Assembly (NCBI GenBank): GCA_964441335.1
Contig: CAYTUI010000014.1
Coordinates: forward strand, 1 to 33,382
Reading direction: 5' to 3'
Length of the DNA: 33,382 bases
DNA from: CAYTUI01 sp964441335
GTDB lineage: Bacteria; Patescibacteriota; Patescibacteriia; UBA1558; 2-01-FULL-52-15
Shown: piece by piece, positions 1 through 9,600 of the stretch
How the letters are laid out: each line of letters begins with the position of its first letter
Numbering within the stretch: position 1 is the stretch's first letter
Program-made: the position numbers and the translations under genes
Notes under the pieces: model-generated
Databases searched by the model: none
Told to the model about the DNA's origin: nothing
The model's input: only the letters and a program-made list of their open reading frames with translations

Positions 1-146
1 AAATAAGAAACTGTATTATCTTTATTCTGATTACCGCCAGAAGTTAAGATTAAACTCTGACCATAATTAATATACAGAAAAGAGCCTAAAAAACCTCCAA
101 CTATGGAGATTAGCACTACTGCTAATATTTTTTTATCAAATTTCAT
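1..146 (-). CDS. Partial membrane-anchored protein (N-terminus only)
   Basis: The gene runs off the left edge of the window, so only about 48 N-terminal residues are visible. They read as a short basic start (MKFDKK), a hydrophobic segment at about residues 7-28 and then a polar Asn/Gly-rich stretch, which fits a signal anchor followed by an extracytoplasmic domain. The ATG at 146 lies only 4 bases after the stop of the 110-aa gene upstream, so the two are probably co-transcribed. A secreted HtrA-type protease would fit this pattern in related genomes, but nothing visible proves it. Confidence 0.55.
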   Translation of the reverse strand, partial: MKFDKKILAVVLISIVGGFLGSFLYINYGQSLILTSGGNQNKDNTVSY

Positions 147-150
147 ATGT

Positions 151-483
151 TTAACGACTCTGGAATTTATTTATTAATTCTTGGAATTGTTCCGACTGAT
201 CAGAATTAACGTTTGACACAGCAGGCTGGTCGTAACTACTGGTGTTCGGACCAGTATTAAGAATGCCCAACAATTCTCTATAACCGCCTAATAGCTGACT
301 AAAAAGGGGCATCAGATAGATGGCACCAAGTATCAGTGGCACGACAATAAGTAATATCTTCAAAATTGACGCTACTCGATTCCAAACCAGCTGTTTATAG
401 ACCTTATGAACCTCTTCCTTGAGAACCTTAAGATCCTGCTGATTTTTTTCTAGTAAATGCTTAATTTCTTTTAAGTCATCCAT
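151..483 (-). CDS. Small coiled-coil membrane protein, function unknown
   Basis: The protein is 110 aa and I do not recognise the family. Residues 1-33 are charged and heptad-like (rich in Lys, Glu and Leu), consistent with a short coiled coil. Residues about 38-62 form one hydrophobic membrane segment, and the C-terminal 45 residues are polar and low in complexity. The expected topology is an N-terminal cytoplasmic coiled coil with a short external tail. It lies downstream of nrdR and directly upstream of another membrane-anchored gene on the same strand. Confidence 0.6.
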   Translation of the reverse strand: MDDLKEIKHLLEKNQQDLKVLKEEVHKVYKQLVWNRVASILKILLIVVPLILGAIYLMPLFSQLLGGYRELLGILNTGPNTSSYDQPAVSNVNSDQSEQFQELINKFQSR

Positions 484-562
484 ACTTAACTATTATAGTA
501 TAGACCATATTAATTGACAATTAGCCAAACTGATTATTCACCCAAATTATTTCTAGAGCAAC

Positions 563-590
563 AAAAAACTCCTTACCTTCTGATAAGGAA
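563..590 (-). terminator. Rho-independent terminator after nrdR
   Basis: On the minus strand a 6-7 bp stem (TCCTTA paired with TAAGGA, plus a U-G closing pair) with an 8-base loop is followed by six T residues. It sits about 25 bases after the nrdR stop codon and probably ends the ftsA-ftsZ-nrdR transcript. Confidence 0.6.
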
Positions 591-615
591 CCGTAACAAA
601 TCGAGGTTTACTATC

Positions 616-1080
616 TCACTTCCGTTTTCTTTTTTTTAGTATCTGATTTAGCTCTTTTTGAAAAGTCGCCGCATCTTTAAACTGGCGATAAACAGAAGCA
701 AATCTGATATAGCCAATTTGATCAAACGGCTGTAACCTCTTCATAACGATTTCCCCAATCTCTTTGCTGGTCAATTCACTCTTTCTGGTTTTCTGAATAT
801 CCCGCTCAATTTTATGAATTAAATTATAAAATTTATCTTCGGTATATGAACGCTTGCCCAAAGCCTGACGCAAACCCTGGGATAATTTCTCGCGGCTATA
901 CGGCTGGCGTCTACCGTCTCTCTTGACCACCAACATATCCATTAATTCAGCCTCTTCAATGGTAGAAAAACGAAAAGAGCACTTTATGCACTCTCTTCTT
1001 CGTCTAATTCCCGTCTTGTCAGAAACAACGCGGGAATCAATAACTTTAGTATCAGGATGATTACAAACTGGACAATTCAT
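616..1080 (-). CDS. nrdR: Transcriptional repressor NrdR
   Basis: This 154-aa protein matches NrdR, the Zn- and nucleotide-binding repressor of ribonucleotide reductase genes. The N-terminal zinc ribbon has Cys3-x2-Cys6 and Cys31-x2-Cys34, separated by the conserved stretch with DSRVV and an RRRRE basic patch. Residues about 47-137 form the ATP-cone domain (VVKRDGRRQPYSREKL followed by helices). The length is normal for the family. It lies downstream of ftsZ on the same strand after an 85-base gap rich in GGGA/TCCC tracts. No ribonucleotide reductase gene or clear NrdR box is in the window, so its targets lie elsewhere. Confidence 0.95.
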   Translation of the reverse strand: MNCPVCNHPDTKVIDSRVVSDKTGIRRRRECIKCSFRFSTIEEAELMDMLVVKRDGRRQPYSREKLSQGLRQALGKRSYTEDKFYNLIHKIERDIQKTRKSELTSKEIGEIVMKRLQPFDQIGYIRFASVYRQFKDAATFQKELNQILKKRKRK

Positions 1081-1165
1081 TGTTGGTAATTGGGATATGG
1101 GATTTGTGAAGTGGGCATACGTTTACCGCTTCCACTCTTCCCATTTCCCGCTTCTACACTATTAG

Positions 1166-2317
1166 CTACTTCTTCTTCATCTTATTCCTCAAAAAAGTCG
1201 GGATGTCTAATTCACTCTCCTCCTCTTCAGCCTCTTCCCTTTTTTCCACCCGCGGTTTAGTAAAAATTCTGCGTTGTTCGCCCATCTCCGGTAACCCGGT
1301 CGGCGGCTGGACATGGTAACTGCGGTCTTCAACTTCCTTCAGCTCACGCATATTTTTAAAACCAGTTGCGATAACTGTGATCTTAATACTATCACCCAAA
1401 CTGTCATCAATAATTGTCCCGAAAATTATCTTAGCAGACGGATCCGCGCTGGCAGTAATAACTTCGGCCGCTTCTTGAACCTCATGCATAGATAAATCCG
1501 AACCACCGGCGATAGTAAACAAAATACCTTTAGCGCCTTCAATGGAAACTTCCAGCAAAGGACTATCAATAGCCGCCTTGGCCGCTTCAATCGCCCGATT
1601 TTCGCCGGCTGCTTGTCCAATACCCATTAAGGCCGAGCCGGCGTTGCCCATAATAGCTTTAACATCAGCAAAGTCTACATTGACCAAACCAGGAACCGTA
1701 ATAATTTCCGAGATACCTAACACACCTTGTTTTAGAACTTCATCAACAATACTGAAAGCTTCCAATAGCGGAGTTTTCTTATCTATAATCTGCAACAGTC
1801 TGTCATTCGGAATGGTAATGATAGTATCAACCCTATCCATCAATTGATCTAAACCCGCCTCGGCTATCTCTTTTCTCCTCAAACCTTCAAAAGAAAAGGG
1901 CTTGGTGACAACGGCCACGGTTAAAGCGCCGGCCTCACGGGCCAACTCGGCAATGTAAGGAATACCGCCGGTTCCTGTTCCGCCGCCCAGACCACAAGTT
2001 AAAAAGACCATGTCGGCGCCCTCCAAGTGTTTGGCTATTTCAGCCTCGCTCTCTTCAGCAGCTTTAGCACCTAAATCGGGATCCATGCCAGCACCCAACC
2101 CTCTGGTTGTTTCCCGTCCAATTTGTAATTTACGATGAGCACCGGACTGATTTAGAGCTTGGGCATCGGTATTTATGGCAATAAACTCAATACCATTGAC
2201 TTTAGAATTAACCATACGATTCAGAGCAGAACCTCCAGAACCGCCAACGCCAACCACCTTTATCTTGGCTAGATTTTCAACCGGTGGTTTAACTTCTACT
2301 GCTTTTTTCTTAGACAT
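1166..2317 (-). CDS. ftsZ: Cell division protein FtsZ
   Basis: This is the 383-aa tubulin-like GTPase that polymerises into the Z ring. The N-terminal nucleotide-binding fold has the VVGVGGSGGSALNRM loop (residues 21-35) and the tubulin signature GGGTGTG (111-117). The T7 synergy loop NVDFADVK (213-220) supplies the catalytic Asp residues to the next subunit. After a variable Glu/Arg-rich linker the C-terminus has the conserved peptide LDIPTFLRNK, the expected docking site for FtsA. It is downstream of ftsA and a 142-aa membrane protein gene on the same strand. A TATAAT-like element (2344-2349) just upstream may give it extra expression. Confidence 0.98.
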   Translation of the reverse strand: MSKKKAVEVKPPVENLAKIKVVGVGGSGGSALNRMVNSKVNGIEFIAINTDAQALNQSGAHRKLQIGRETTRGLGAGMDPDLGAKAAEESEAEIAKHLEGADMVFLTCGLGGGTGTGGIPYIAELAREAGALTVAVVTKPFSFEGLRRKEIAEAGLDQLMDRVDTIITIPNDRLLQIIDKKTPLLEAFSIVDEVLKQGVLGISEIITVPGLVNVDFADVKAIMGNAGSALMGIGQAAGENRAIEAAKAAIDSPLLEVSIEGAKGILFTIAGGSDLSMHEVQEAAEVITASADPSAKIIFGTIIDDSLGDSIKITVIATGFKNMRELKEVEDRSYHVQPPTGLPEMGEQRRIFTKPRVEKREEAEEEESELDIPTFLRNKMKKK

Positions 2318-2343
2318 GACAATTGATATTTATGATATTGCTA

Positions 2344-2349
2344 ATTATA
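2344..2349 (-). promoter_or_regulatory. Possible -10 element upstream of ftsZ
   Basis: The minus strand reads TATAAT 26 bases before the ftsZ start. No convincing -35 hexamer stands at the right distance because that area is a run of T residues. It may be an internal promoter giving extra ftsZ transcript, or chance in AT-rich sequence. Confidence 0.3.
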
Positions 2350-2372
2350 CAGAAATCCCCAAAAAAATAAAG

Positions 2373-2801
2373 CTAATTACCAAAACGGACAGGTAGCCTG
2401 ACACCGGCTTTATCAGTCTCTAAAGGCACGATCTCCAAAAAACCGTCTCCTGGCGCAGTTGAAAATTGCAAATTTACCACATAACTCAAGTTATTTGGAT
2501 TAACTTCAATGGCTTGCTTAGCCACTTCATTACCACCGGCGTCCTTCAAATAGATATTGACACCGCTAGTATTAGTTAATTTAAGCTTAACTGCCAAAGG
2601 CGAGGAAATAAACTGATTTATTTTGCTGGGACGTTCAATGATAATAAACTCATTACCCATGTCAGTTAAGCCCAACTCCTCCATCTGTCTGGTATTGTCA
2701 AGAATTGTAGATTTACTAAGCTTAGAATAAACGCCCCAAAAAATTACTGCGACAATTAACAGAATAATAAAATATGCCAAAACTCTTTTTAAACCTATCA
2801 T
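2373..2801 (-). CDS. Membrane-anchored protein between ftsA and ftsZ, possibly Gmad2-like beta domain
   Basis: The 142-aa protein has an N-terminal membrane segment (about residues 6-26) and then an extracytoplasmic domain. The part from about residue 55 (ERPSKINQFISSPLAVKLKL and the later YLKDAGGNEVAKQ) has the alternating pattern of an Ig-like beta sandwich. It loosely recalls the Gmad2 domain, in which a phrase like SSPL precedes the first strand and a DxxGN turn follows. That family assignment is tentative. Its start overlaps the ftsA stop by four bases (ATGA), so it is translationally coupled to ftsA. Its position suggests a link with the division apparatus, perhaps on the outer side of the membrane. 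The small single-pass topology resembles FtsQ/FtsL-type factors, but no homology to them is visible. Confidence 0.65.
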   Translation of the reverse strand: MIGLKRVLAYFIILLIVAVIFWGVYSKLSKSTILDNTRQMEELGLTDMGNEFIIIERPSKINQFISSPLAVKLKLTNTSGVNIYLKDAGGNEVAKQAIEVNPNNLSYVVNLQFSTAPGDGFLEIVPLETDKAGVRLPVRFGN

Positions 2802-4036
2802 GGTAATAATTCTTTAAACCAACGAGCCATTCTGTCTGTCGCCAACTTAACTGAAGAAAAGTTTGGCACCAGAGTAGTTTTCCTTGGACCGCTCATAGCA
2901 TAACAAACCAGGCCTAAAGCTGTGGTGAATTGCGGGTCATCTAATTTATCAATATGACTGACAGCCAATTGCGGCTTACCAATTGATACCGGAATTTTTA
3001 GCTTCTTCTTAGCCACTTCCACAATACCATTCATCTTCGCCCCGCCGCCGGTCAGAATAGCTCCGCCCGGCAAAGCAGCACTCAAATCCACTTTCTTTAA
3101 TTCCTGATCAATCAACTCAAAAATCTCTTCCAAACGAGCCTCAATAATCTCGGCCACGTGCTTAGTTGAAACCATAGTTCTGGGTTGCTCAACGTCGGAA
3201 AAAGTACTTAGATCAATTTCATCGCGCTTGGAGACCTTGGTGGAATCGGCCGAACCAAATTCTATTTTTACACCTTCGGCCACATCCATTTCAGTCCTTA
3301 AACCGACGGCTAAATCTTGGGTGATATGATCAGCGCCAACCGGAATCACCGAGGCAAAAATAATTTCATTATCTTCAAAAACAACCATCGAGGTGGTAGA
3401 GGCACCAATATTTATTACCACCACCCCTATCTCTTTCTTTTTTTTATCCAGAACCGCCGAGGCATTGCCTAAAATTGAAAAAACAAAGCCTTCCACATCA
3501 ACACCGGTGCGGTAAACGCATTTTGATAATAGTTTAACTTGACTGGACAGACCCATAATAATTTGAGCGGTAACTTCCAAACGGATACCGGTCATACCAA
3601 TCGGATCCTTAATCTGTTCCTGATTATCCAAAGTATAATACAAAGGCAAAACATGAAGGATTTCATAATTGGGCGGCGCGGCTGAAGCTTGGGCGGCTTC
3701 AATAGCTCTCTCGGTATCCGAAATTTCCACTTCTCTATTAGGACGCGAAACCGCCACCACTCCCTGTTTCTCTATGACTTTAATATGGACACCATTAATC
3801 CCGATGACTGCCCGCTCAATGGGTGCGCCGGCCATTCTTTCCGCCCTTTCCAGAGCTTCAGAAACTGCCGAGACGACTTCCTCTAAATCAGTGATATTAC
3901 CTTTGGACACGCCCTGTGAAGGCGCTTCGGCCGCACCAATGATCTGTAAAGAGCCGGAACCGTCTCGTTGACCGACCACAATACGAATAGCACTTGTGCC
4001 AATATCAATCCCTGTAATAATATCCTTATTTTTCAT
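2798..4036 (-). CDS. ftsA: Cell division protein FtsA
   Basis: This 412-aa actin-fold ATPase tethers FtsZ filaments to the membrane. The phosphate-1 motif is GIDIGTSAIRIVVG near residues 9-22, the phosphate-2 region is VVVINIGASTTSMVVF near 206-221, and the adenosine motif is AILTGGGAKMNGI near 325-337. The 1C subdomain follows phosphate 1 as expected for FtsA rather than MreB. The C-terminus (RMARWFKELLP) can form the amphipathic membrane-targeting helix. A good promoter lies just upstream, and AAGGA precedes the ATG at a suitable distance. The gene overlaps the next one by four bases. Confidence 0.97.
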   Translation of the reverse strand: MKNKDIITGIDIGTSAIRIVVGQRDGSGSLQIIGAAEAPSQGVSKGNITDLEEVVSAVSEALERAERMAGAPIERAVIGINGVHIKVIEKQGVVAVSRPNREVEISDTERAIEAAQASAAPPNYEILHVLPLYYTLDNQEQIKDPIGMTGIRLEVTAQIIMGLSSQVKLLSKCVYRTGVDVEGFVFSILGNASAVLDKKKKEIGVVVINIGASTTSMVVFEDNEIIFASVIPVGADHITQDLAVGLRTEMDVAEGVKIEFGSADSTKVSKRDEIDLSTFSDVEQPRTMVSTKHVAEIIEARLEEIFELIDQELKKVDLSAALPGGAILTGGGAKMNGIVEVAKKKLKIPVSIGKPQLAVSHIDKLDDPQFTTALGLVCYAMSGPRKTTLVPNFSSVKLATDRMARWFKELLP

Positions 4037-4061
4037 AATTCCTTTTTGCTATATCTGCCTT

Positions 4062-4090
4062 ATTATAATCAAATTACGCCTTTTAGACAA
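4062..4090 (-). promoter_or_regulatory. Sigma-70-type promoter of the ftsA operon
   Basis: On the minus strand TTGTCT (4085-4090) and TATAAT (4062-4067) are separated by exactly 17 bases, with the ftsA ATG about 26 bases beyond the -10. It lies in the short gap after ybeY and is the likely start of the ftsA-ftsZ transcript. Confidence 0.7.
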
Positions 4091-4092
4091 CC

Positions 4093-4521
4093 TTAAAGTT
4101 TAGCTAAAATTCGCTCTTCCAGGCTTTCCATGACTTTCGCCTCCGTGGCCAGCTCATGATCATAACCTAATAAATGTAGGGTGCCATGAACGAGCAGTAA
4201 TTGTAATTCCTTGGTTAAGCTCTGGCCTTTTTGTTTGGCTTGTTTCTTCAGGACCGGCCAGCAAATGATTACCTCGCCCAATATTTGATCACTGCCGGCT
4301 CCTGTTTTATTTAACTCATCATCCAAATTGAATGATAAAACGTCGGTAATTTTATTTTTATGTCTATATCTGCTATTTAGCTTCTTAATTTCTTTGGTAG
4401 CCACAAAAGCTAAGGAAATACTTTGGCGTAAGTGAAATTTTTTACTAATAATTTTTTCTAATTTTTTCACCCAGCTCCAATCTTTGACTTCTGAACCGGT
4501 CGGCAGTAGATAAATGGACAT
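4093..4521 (-). CDS. ybeY: Endoribonuclease / rRNA maturation factor YbeY
   Basis: This 142-aa protein is the YbeY metallo-RNase involved in 16S rRNA 3'-end maturation and ribosome quality control. The zinc site H-x3-H-x5-H is visible as HGTLHLLGYDH (His112, His116, His122). The upstream LNSRYRHKNKITDVLSF segment contains the conserved Arg and the DVLSF motif typical of the family. Its ATG overlaps the stop of the preceding 423-aa gene by one base (TAATG), so the two are translationally coupled. A promoter for ftsA starts immediately after it. Confidence 0.95.
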   Translation of the reverse strand: MSIYLLPTGSEVKDWSWVKKLEKIISKKFHLRQSISLAFVATKEIKKLNSRYRHKNKITDVLSFNLDDELNKTGAGSDQILGEVIICWPVLKKQAKQKGQSLTKELQLLLVHGTLHLLGYDHELATEAKVMESLEERILAKL

Positions 4522-5792
4522 TAAACTCCAAAATTAAAAGTCTTAAGCATCAGTTCCAAAACAGTCGGATAATTAATGGCTCCATTATTGCCTTTCTGGT
4601 AGGCGATGGTAAAAATCTGCTGACCATTCGTCAGCCAAACCGTCAGACCGTCCTGTGATCTTAAAGCTTTATAACCTCCAACCTGTTGTGTTCTCAAAGT
4701 GGACAGGTTAACTCCCGGATTTCTGGCGCTATACCACTGCTCTATGCTTAACTGTTGGTCATTAGGTTCGGAATTAATTGTCACAGAATCGCCGTTCGGT
4801 GAATTAAAAATTACTTCACGATTACCGATATCCAAACCTCTAAAAATCCAGTCCTGTGGTGTCCAAACTACATAACCGGTTTCCTTGTTCTCATAAGAAG
4901 CGACCAAGCCGGAAACATTAAGAAAAGCTTTGTTGGCGCCAATCGGGCTATAGAGATTTAAAACCTCTTCACCGTCTGAAAACCCGTCACCGTCCGTGTC
5001 TTTATTATTTTTATCAGTTTGAAAACTTGTTTCTTCAGCTGTTGTTAATTTATCCTGATCGCTATCCACATTAAGATCGGTCACCGGCGGCGTAGAATTT
5101 ACGTTACCATTAACATTGCTATTGGTATTAACATTTTGATTGACTCCGGTCTCCACCAATCCTTGTGGTCCGATTTGATGCAAGCCGGGTTCTAACACTG
5201 TATTTTCAAAAGGTACCTGGGACTCTAGAACAAAACTTAATATATATGACTGACCGCCGGAAGCCAATTGATAAGAGTAGCGTTGTCCGCTTAGTGGATC
5301 CTTAGGCTCCTCGCTTAAGTAGGCGATAGGTATACCGGATAAAACTTGCGGATAAACGCCCTGATTATCAAAATATAAACCCGTAGCTGTTCGCAAACTA
5401 TTAATATCCGCTAAACGTTGCAAATCGCGTGCCTGCGCTGTCGTCGGATTAGTATTGGAATTTGCATTTTCATTAAAATTGGATTCCGGTCTATTGGTAT
5501 TTAGATTTACTTCTAGGGTCGGAGCAGGAACTTGGGCTTTAAGATAAATAAGCAAACCGCCAATGACCGCCGCTAAAAACAGCGCTAAACCGCCAATTAA
5601 AATAAAAAACTTTCTGTTGGGATTAGCCGATTTTACACGGGCGTGTTCAGCCGGCAAATACTGACCTGGCATAACATGTAAATCTTCATCGTTAATAGAA
5701 AACTTAACGACTTTCCGACCGTTCAGTTGCTGTATTTCAGTATTGGCCGCTGATAAATCCGGTTGTGTCTGCTCTTTATTTGAATCAAACAT
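4521..5792 (-). CDS. Membrane-anchored protein with pseudopilin-like segment and Ca-binding-type Asp repeats
   Basis: The protein is 423 aa. Residues 1-58 are cytoplasmic and polar, and a membrane segment follows at about 61-85. An Asn/Thr-rich linker then leads to a segment starting RDLQRLADINSLRTATGLYF and ending at a YP pair. That segment reads like the N-terminal helix and first turn of a type II secretion pseudopilin, but without a prepilin cleavage site. Next come two Asp-rich loops (DSDQDK and DTDGDGFSDGEE), which match thrombospondin type 3-like Ca sites. The C-terminal 150 residues look like a globular beta domain I do not recognise. It is the first of two consecutive Asp-repeat membrane proteins downstream of the giant gene and is coupled to ybeY. 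Confidence 0.7.
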   Translation of the reverse strand: MFDSNKEQTQPDLSAANTEIQQLNGRKVVKFSINDEDLHVMPGQYLPAEHARVKSANPNRKFFILIGGLALFLAAVIGGLLIYLKAQVPAPTLEVNLNTNRPESNFNENANSNTNPTTAQARDLQRLADINSLRTATGLYFDNQGVYPQVLSGIPIAYLSEEPKDPLSGQRYSYQLASGGQSYILSFVLESQVPFENTVLEPGLHQIGPQGLVETGVNQNVNTNSNVNGNVNSTPPVTDLNVDSDQDKLTTAEETSFQTDKNNKDTDGDGFSDGEEVLNLYSPIGANKAFLNVSGLVASYENKETGYVVWTPQDWIFRGLDIGNREVIFNSPNGDSVTINSEPNDQQLSIEQWYSARNPGVNLSTLRTQQVGGYKALRSQDGLTVWLTNGQQIFTIAYQKGNNGAINYPTVLELMLKTFNFGV

Positions 5793-5818
5793 TAGGAGAA
5801 ATTTTATTTACTTATATC

Positions 5819-6631
5819 TTATTGAACAACCTCCGGTAATAATTTACCCGGCCCGTTGGGATTATAACCATTAGCTACTTCTTCGCCGTCCAAAAAGCTG
5901 TCACCGTCAGTATCCGCTTTATTGGCATCAGTCTTCCAGACAAAAACTTCCTCGCGGTCATTTAAACCATCATTATCTGTATCCGGATTTAAGGGATCGG
6001 TCTTATAAATCTTCACTTCTTCATAATCATTTAGCCCGTCCCTGTCAGAATCCGGATTCTTAGGATCACTACCTAAAGTGGATTCCTCAATATCTGTCAG
6101 ACCATCAGCGTCTTGATCAATAATCGCCGGCGCCACCGGAGCGACACCAGTCTGATTACTATTTAGATTAGTATTAACGTTAAGGTTAGTATTCGGCTGA
6201 TTGGTATTGGCATTCTGATTCGTCTGATTCATAATTGGCACAACCACCAAAGTATAGCCATACCAGCCTCCCAAAGCTACAGCTATTATTACCACAATTA
6301 CCACCAAAACTGATAAGGCTTTTCTCAAAAAATTACCCTTTGATTCCTTCTCCCAATTATTAACTTCACGCAAATCCTGCAAAGGTTGTGACGGACCGAT
6401 TGGCCGACCGCCAGCGGCTAAACTAGCAGACTCGGCGTTAGCCGGCGGATTGGCAGCTAGTTGATCAGAGGCAACCTGACCCAAAGGCCGTAATTTCCCG
6501 CCTTCCAGAGCCGACGGACCAACCATTGGCCTGGCTTTATCCTTTACCGGATCAACATCACCAAACATATCATCAGTCGGTGGCTGTCCGCCAGTTATAT
6601 TTTGATCATCTTTTTTGACGTCTTCGAACAT
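5819..6631 (-). CDS. Membrane protein with tandem thrombospondin type 3-like Ca-binding repeats
   Basis: The 270-aa protein has a Pro/Gly-rich cytoplasmic part (1-100), a hydrophobic membrane segment at about 105-133 and an Asn/Thr linker. It ends in four or five DxDxDG-type repeats: DQDADGLTDIEE, DSDRDGLNDYEE, DTDNDGLNDREE and DTDGDSFLDGEE. Such repeats bind Ca2+ and make rigid rods in surface proteins. The architecture parallels the neighbouring 423-aa protein, so the two are probably related. It lies 22 bases downstream of the giant gene on the same strand. Confidence 0.75.
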   Translation of the reverse strand: MFEDVKKDDQNITGGQPPTDDMFGDVDPVKDKARPMVGPSALEGGKLRPLGQVASDQLAANPPANAESASLAAGGRPIGPSQPLQDLREVNNWEKESKGNFLRKALSVLVVIVVIIAVALGGWYGYTLVVVPIMNQTNQNANTNQPNTNLNVNTNLNSNQTGVAPVAPAIIDQDADGLTDIEESTLGSDPKNPDSDRDGLNDYEEVKIYKTDPLNPDTDNDGLNDREEVFVWKTDANKADTDGDSFLDGEEVANGYNPNGPGKLLPEVVQ

Positions 6632-6653
6632 ATAAAGAAATTTAAATAAAAAA

Positions 6654-9600
6654 TTAAAAGTTTATGTAATCCAAACGACAGTACATAACACTTATAGCGT
6701 CCGGTCTTCGATAGAAACATGTCTTATCAGTATTAACTGTGAATAACGGAGTGGCTACACCTAAATTGCACCCTGAAACTTGCTGGGGAGTAGTCCATTT
6801 AACCAACTCCGCTAACGAGGCGACATTTATATAATCTTTATCATACCATGGGCGACTCGCCTGAGATGGCGGCATCCCAGAGTCACTATAGCACTTCCAC
6901 TTATTGGGAAACTGCGCGCTATTCATTGTCGGGAACAAATCCGGCTTACTATTTAAATATGCCATCTTTGAGGTATAAACGGCCTGAAAATCTGTCTCCG
7001 AGCTGTTCCACATCTTAATCGCCACCGCATTATGACCTACCGTCTCCCACGAGTCAACAAAAGTACCAACTCCTCGATTACTTACATTAGAATAAGACGT
7101 AAAAGGGACTTCTGGCTGAGTTGAAAAAGAAACCTTATCAATATACCCTGTCCCAGAATTTACACTGGACATAACAATCTCCGAGTCTGAAATAATTTGA
7201 GCGGTCAGAGAATTCCTACCCACACTAATATTATTCGCCAAGTCGACAGACGATAAATCATTTGGATTATATAAAGCTACTTGATTCTTGGTAGCCGTTG
7301 TGGGACCAGAAACGGCCATAACTAATAGACTATCAGAGACATCTAGACCAGCTGTCCTAAAATGCGAAGGACCGGCTATGTCTGTGATTAGCGCAAGATT
7401 ACTCTTTTGGAACATATAGAGTCTATTTATTACTACTGTGGCATTGGAGGTGCTAAAATCAACATAGATAAAGGAAGAATTTAGCACAATCGATGGTTTA
7501 TGATAAGCGCTACCAACAGACATTGTAGCACCAATCGTAAATGTATTTGATGACAAATCAAGATATCCGAATCGTAAACCACCAACAAACATACTAGAAA
7601 CAAAATATAGACGTCCCAAACCATAATCCATAGCTGAAGCTATCTTTGTAACCTGCGCACTAGTTGAAGATAAAGTATTGATTAGAGTAAGACTATTCTT
7701 ATCAAATATCCTGACAGTTAAATAATTTGTTAAGGCATCCATGCATACTGAATATAAATTACTACCACTTTCTTGAAGGTCACTACAGTCTTCACCTAGT
7801 ACTCCTGTAAATCCATATTCTTGAGTCGCTTCAACTGCAAGTGAAAAACGATCAACACGCGCAATGTTATAACGACGATTTCCAACTGACGCCGCTTGTT
7901 TCCACCAGCCAATATATGCCTTCGAAGCATCAACAGCCAGACCGATATTGTCAGGGGAGATATCAAAACTATCCAAAACAATATTTGAAGATGACGGCAC
8001 AAAAGTTGACGTATCTATAATTTCAATAGCTGGCCTTGGTCCTGTTCCATTTTGTTTAACTGCTGCGCGATAAAGAGTTGGGCCCTCATATTCAAGGTTA
8101 ACATCATAATAAGTTGAGGCAAAAGTCTGGGGCGAAGCCGTAAAACTTCCAACGGGGCAAACATTTCCAACAGACGGATCCTCAACTTGAGTATCAGGGT
8201 ATAAAACTCCATCTGGATCTAACCAACCAGAATCGCCATCAGGGCCAAATTCGATACATGCATTATGCAACGACAAGTGATTATTAATATACACGACATC
8301 AGCACTACGACTCATAATCCGTAAACCAAAGGGTTGGCAAGTGCTGTTGACTTTTGACTTGCAGTCGTTACTACAAGACTGATATATAACGCCGGAAGCG
8401 CAAGCGATTTCTCCAAGAATTTCGCCTGGCGTATCACACACTTCTGGCGGGCTCGTTAAAACTCCATCGTTGCAGGACAATGTGGAAGAACATGCCGTCC
8501 AAGTACTCCACTTACACTGATTTGGATTACCAACAGCATTACATGTTCGCGTCTGTGTTCCTGGATAGCTACTTGCTGTAGTACAAGCCTGTGTTTGAGG
8601 CGGATTAATTAATGGTTCACATTCTTCAGCTGGTGATTGTACAGTCCCATCACCACAAACAGAAGTAACGCACGAACCCGTGGAAATCTGATTACACCCC
8701 GCGCTACAAGTTAAGTTGCCGCCAGCAAAACCGCGCGCCTCACAGCTGTCTCCGCCAAAATCAGGCGAGTCGCAAACTTCTGTACCATTTTTGACATGAT
8801 CACCACATTCATCCGCCGAATCACAAATTCCGGCTGACCACTGACAGGTTTGCGTATCAGCGGCGTCATCGCAAATTTGAATTTTAGTACCATCATAAGT
8901 CTGACTAATTCCGGTTGTCACTTTATTAACCGTGCAGGCGACAGTGCGGTCTGGATCGCCGTCACATAGCTCATCATCACCGTTACCCAAAATACCATCA
9001 TGACCAGCCGATTCAATGGTGCCATTGCCGCAAATTGAATTAACATAACCGTTACAATAAGCATTACAAGCGCCAATAGCAGTGCCGTTTATCGCCCAAC
9101 CATCATCACACCATTCTCCCCAAGCGGGATCCAAATTAGGCGCTGAAGCCAGCGGCCAAGGCTCACCGCCATTACCGCAAATGTTACGACATTTGTAACA
9201 GAAACCACCGTCAGACGGAGGATCTTCATCGCTTGGCCCACCGGTGCTCTCCAAACAGATCGCGATTGTCAGAGGACATCCCCAATCACAACCCTCACCA
9301 GCTTCTTTAACGCTATTACCACAATATGCGGCGGCGCTCTCTTCTGTACAAACAGAACTGCATCCGTCACCAGAAATAGTATTCCCATCATCGCACTGCT
9401 CTGTTCCTTCCGGCGTGCCGTTACCACAAATTTGAGTAATTATGGCGGTACAGGCCGCATTACAGCCACCAACCGTTGTACCGTTACCGGTCGGTCCTGA
9501 ACCGTCATCACAGGTTTCAGGAACACTTTCATCGTTAGGATTAGTAGTTATATCATCACCACACCAAGTATATAAAGCGCTACAGGTGGCATTGCAGAAT

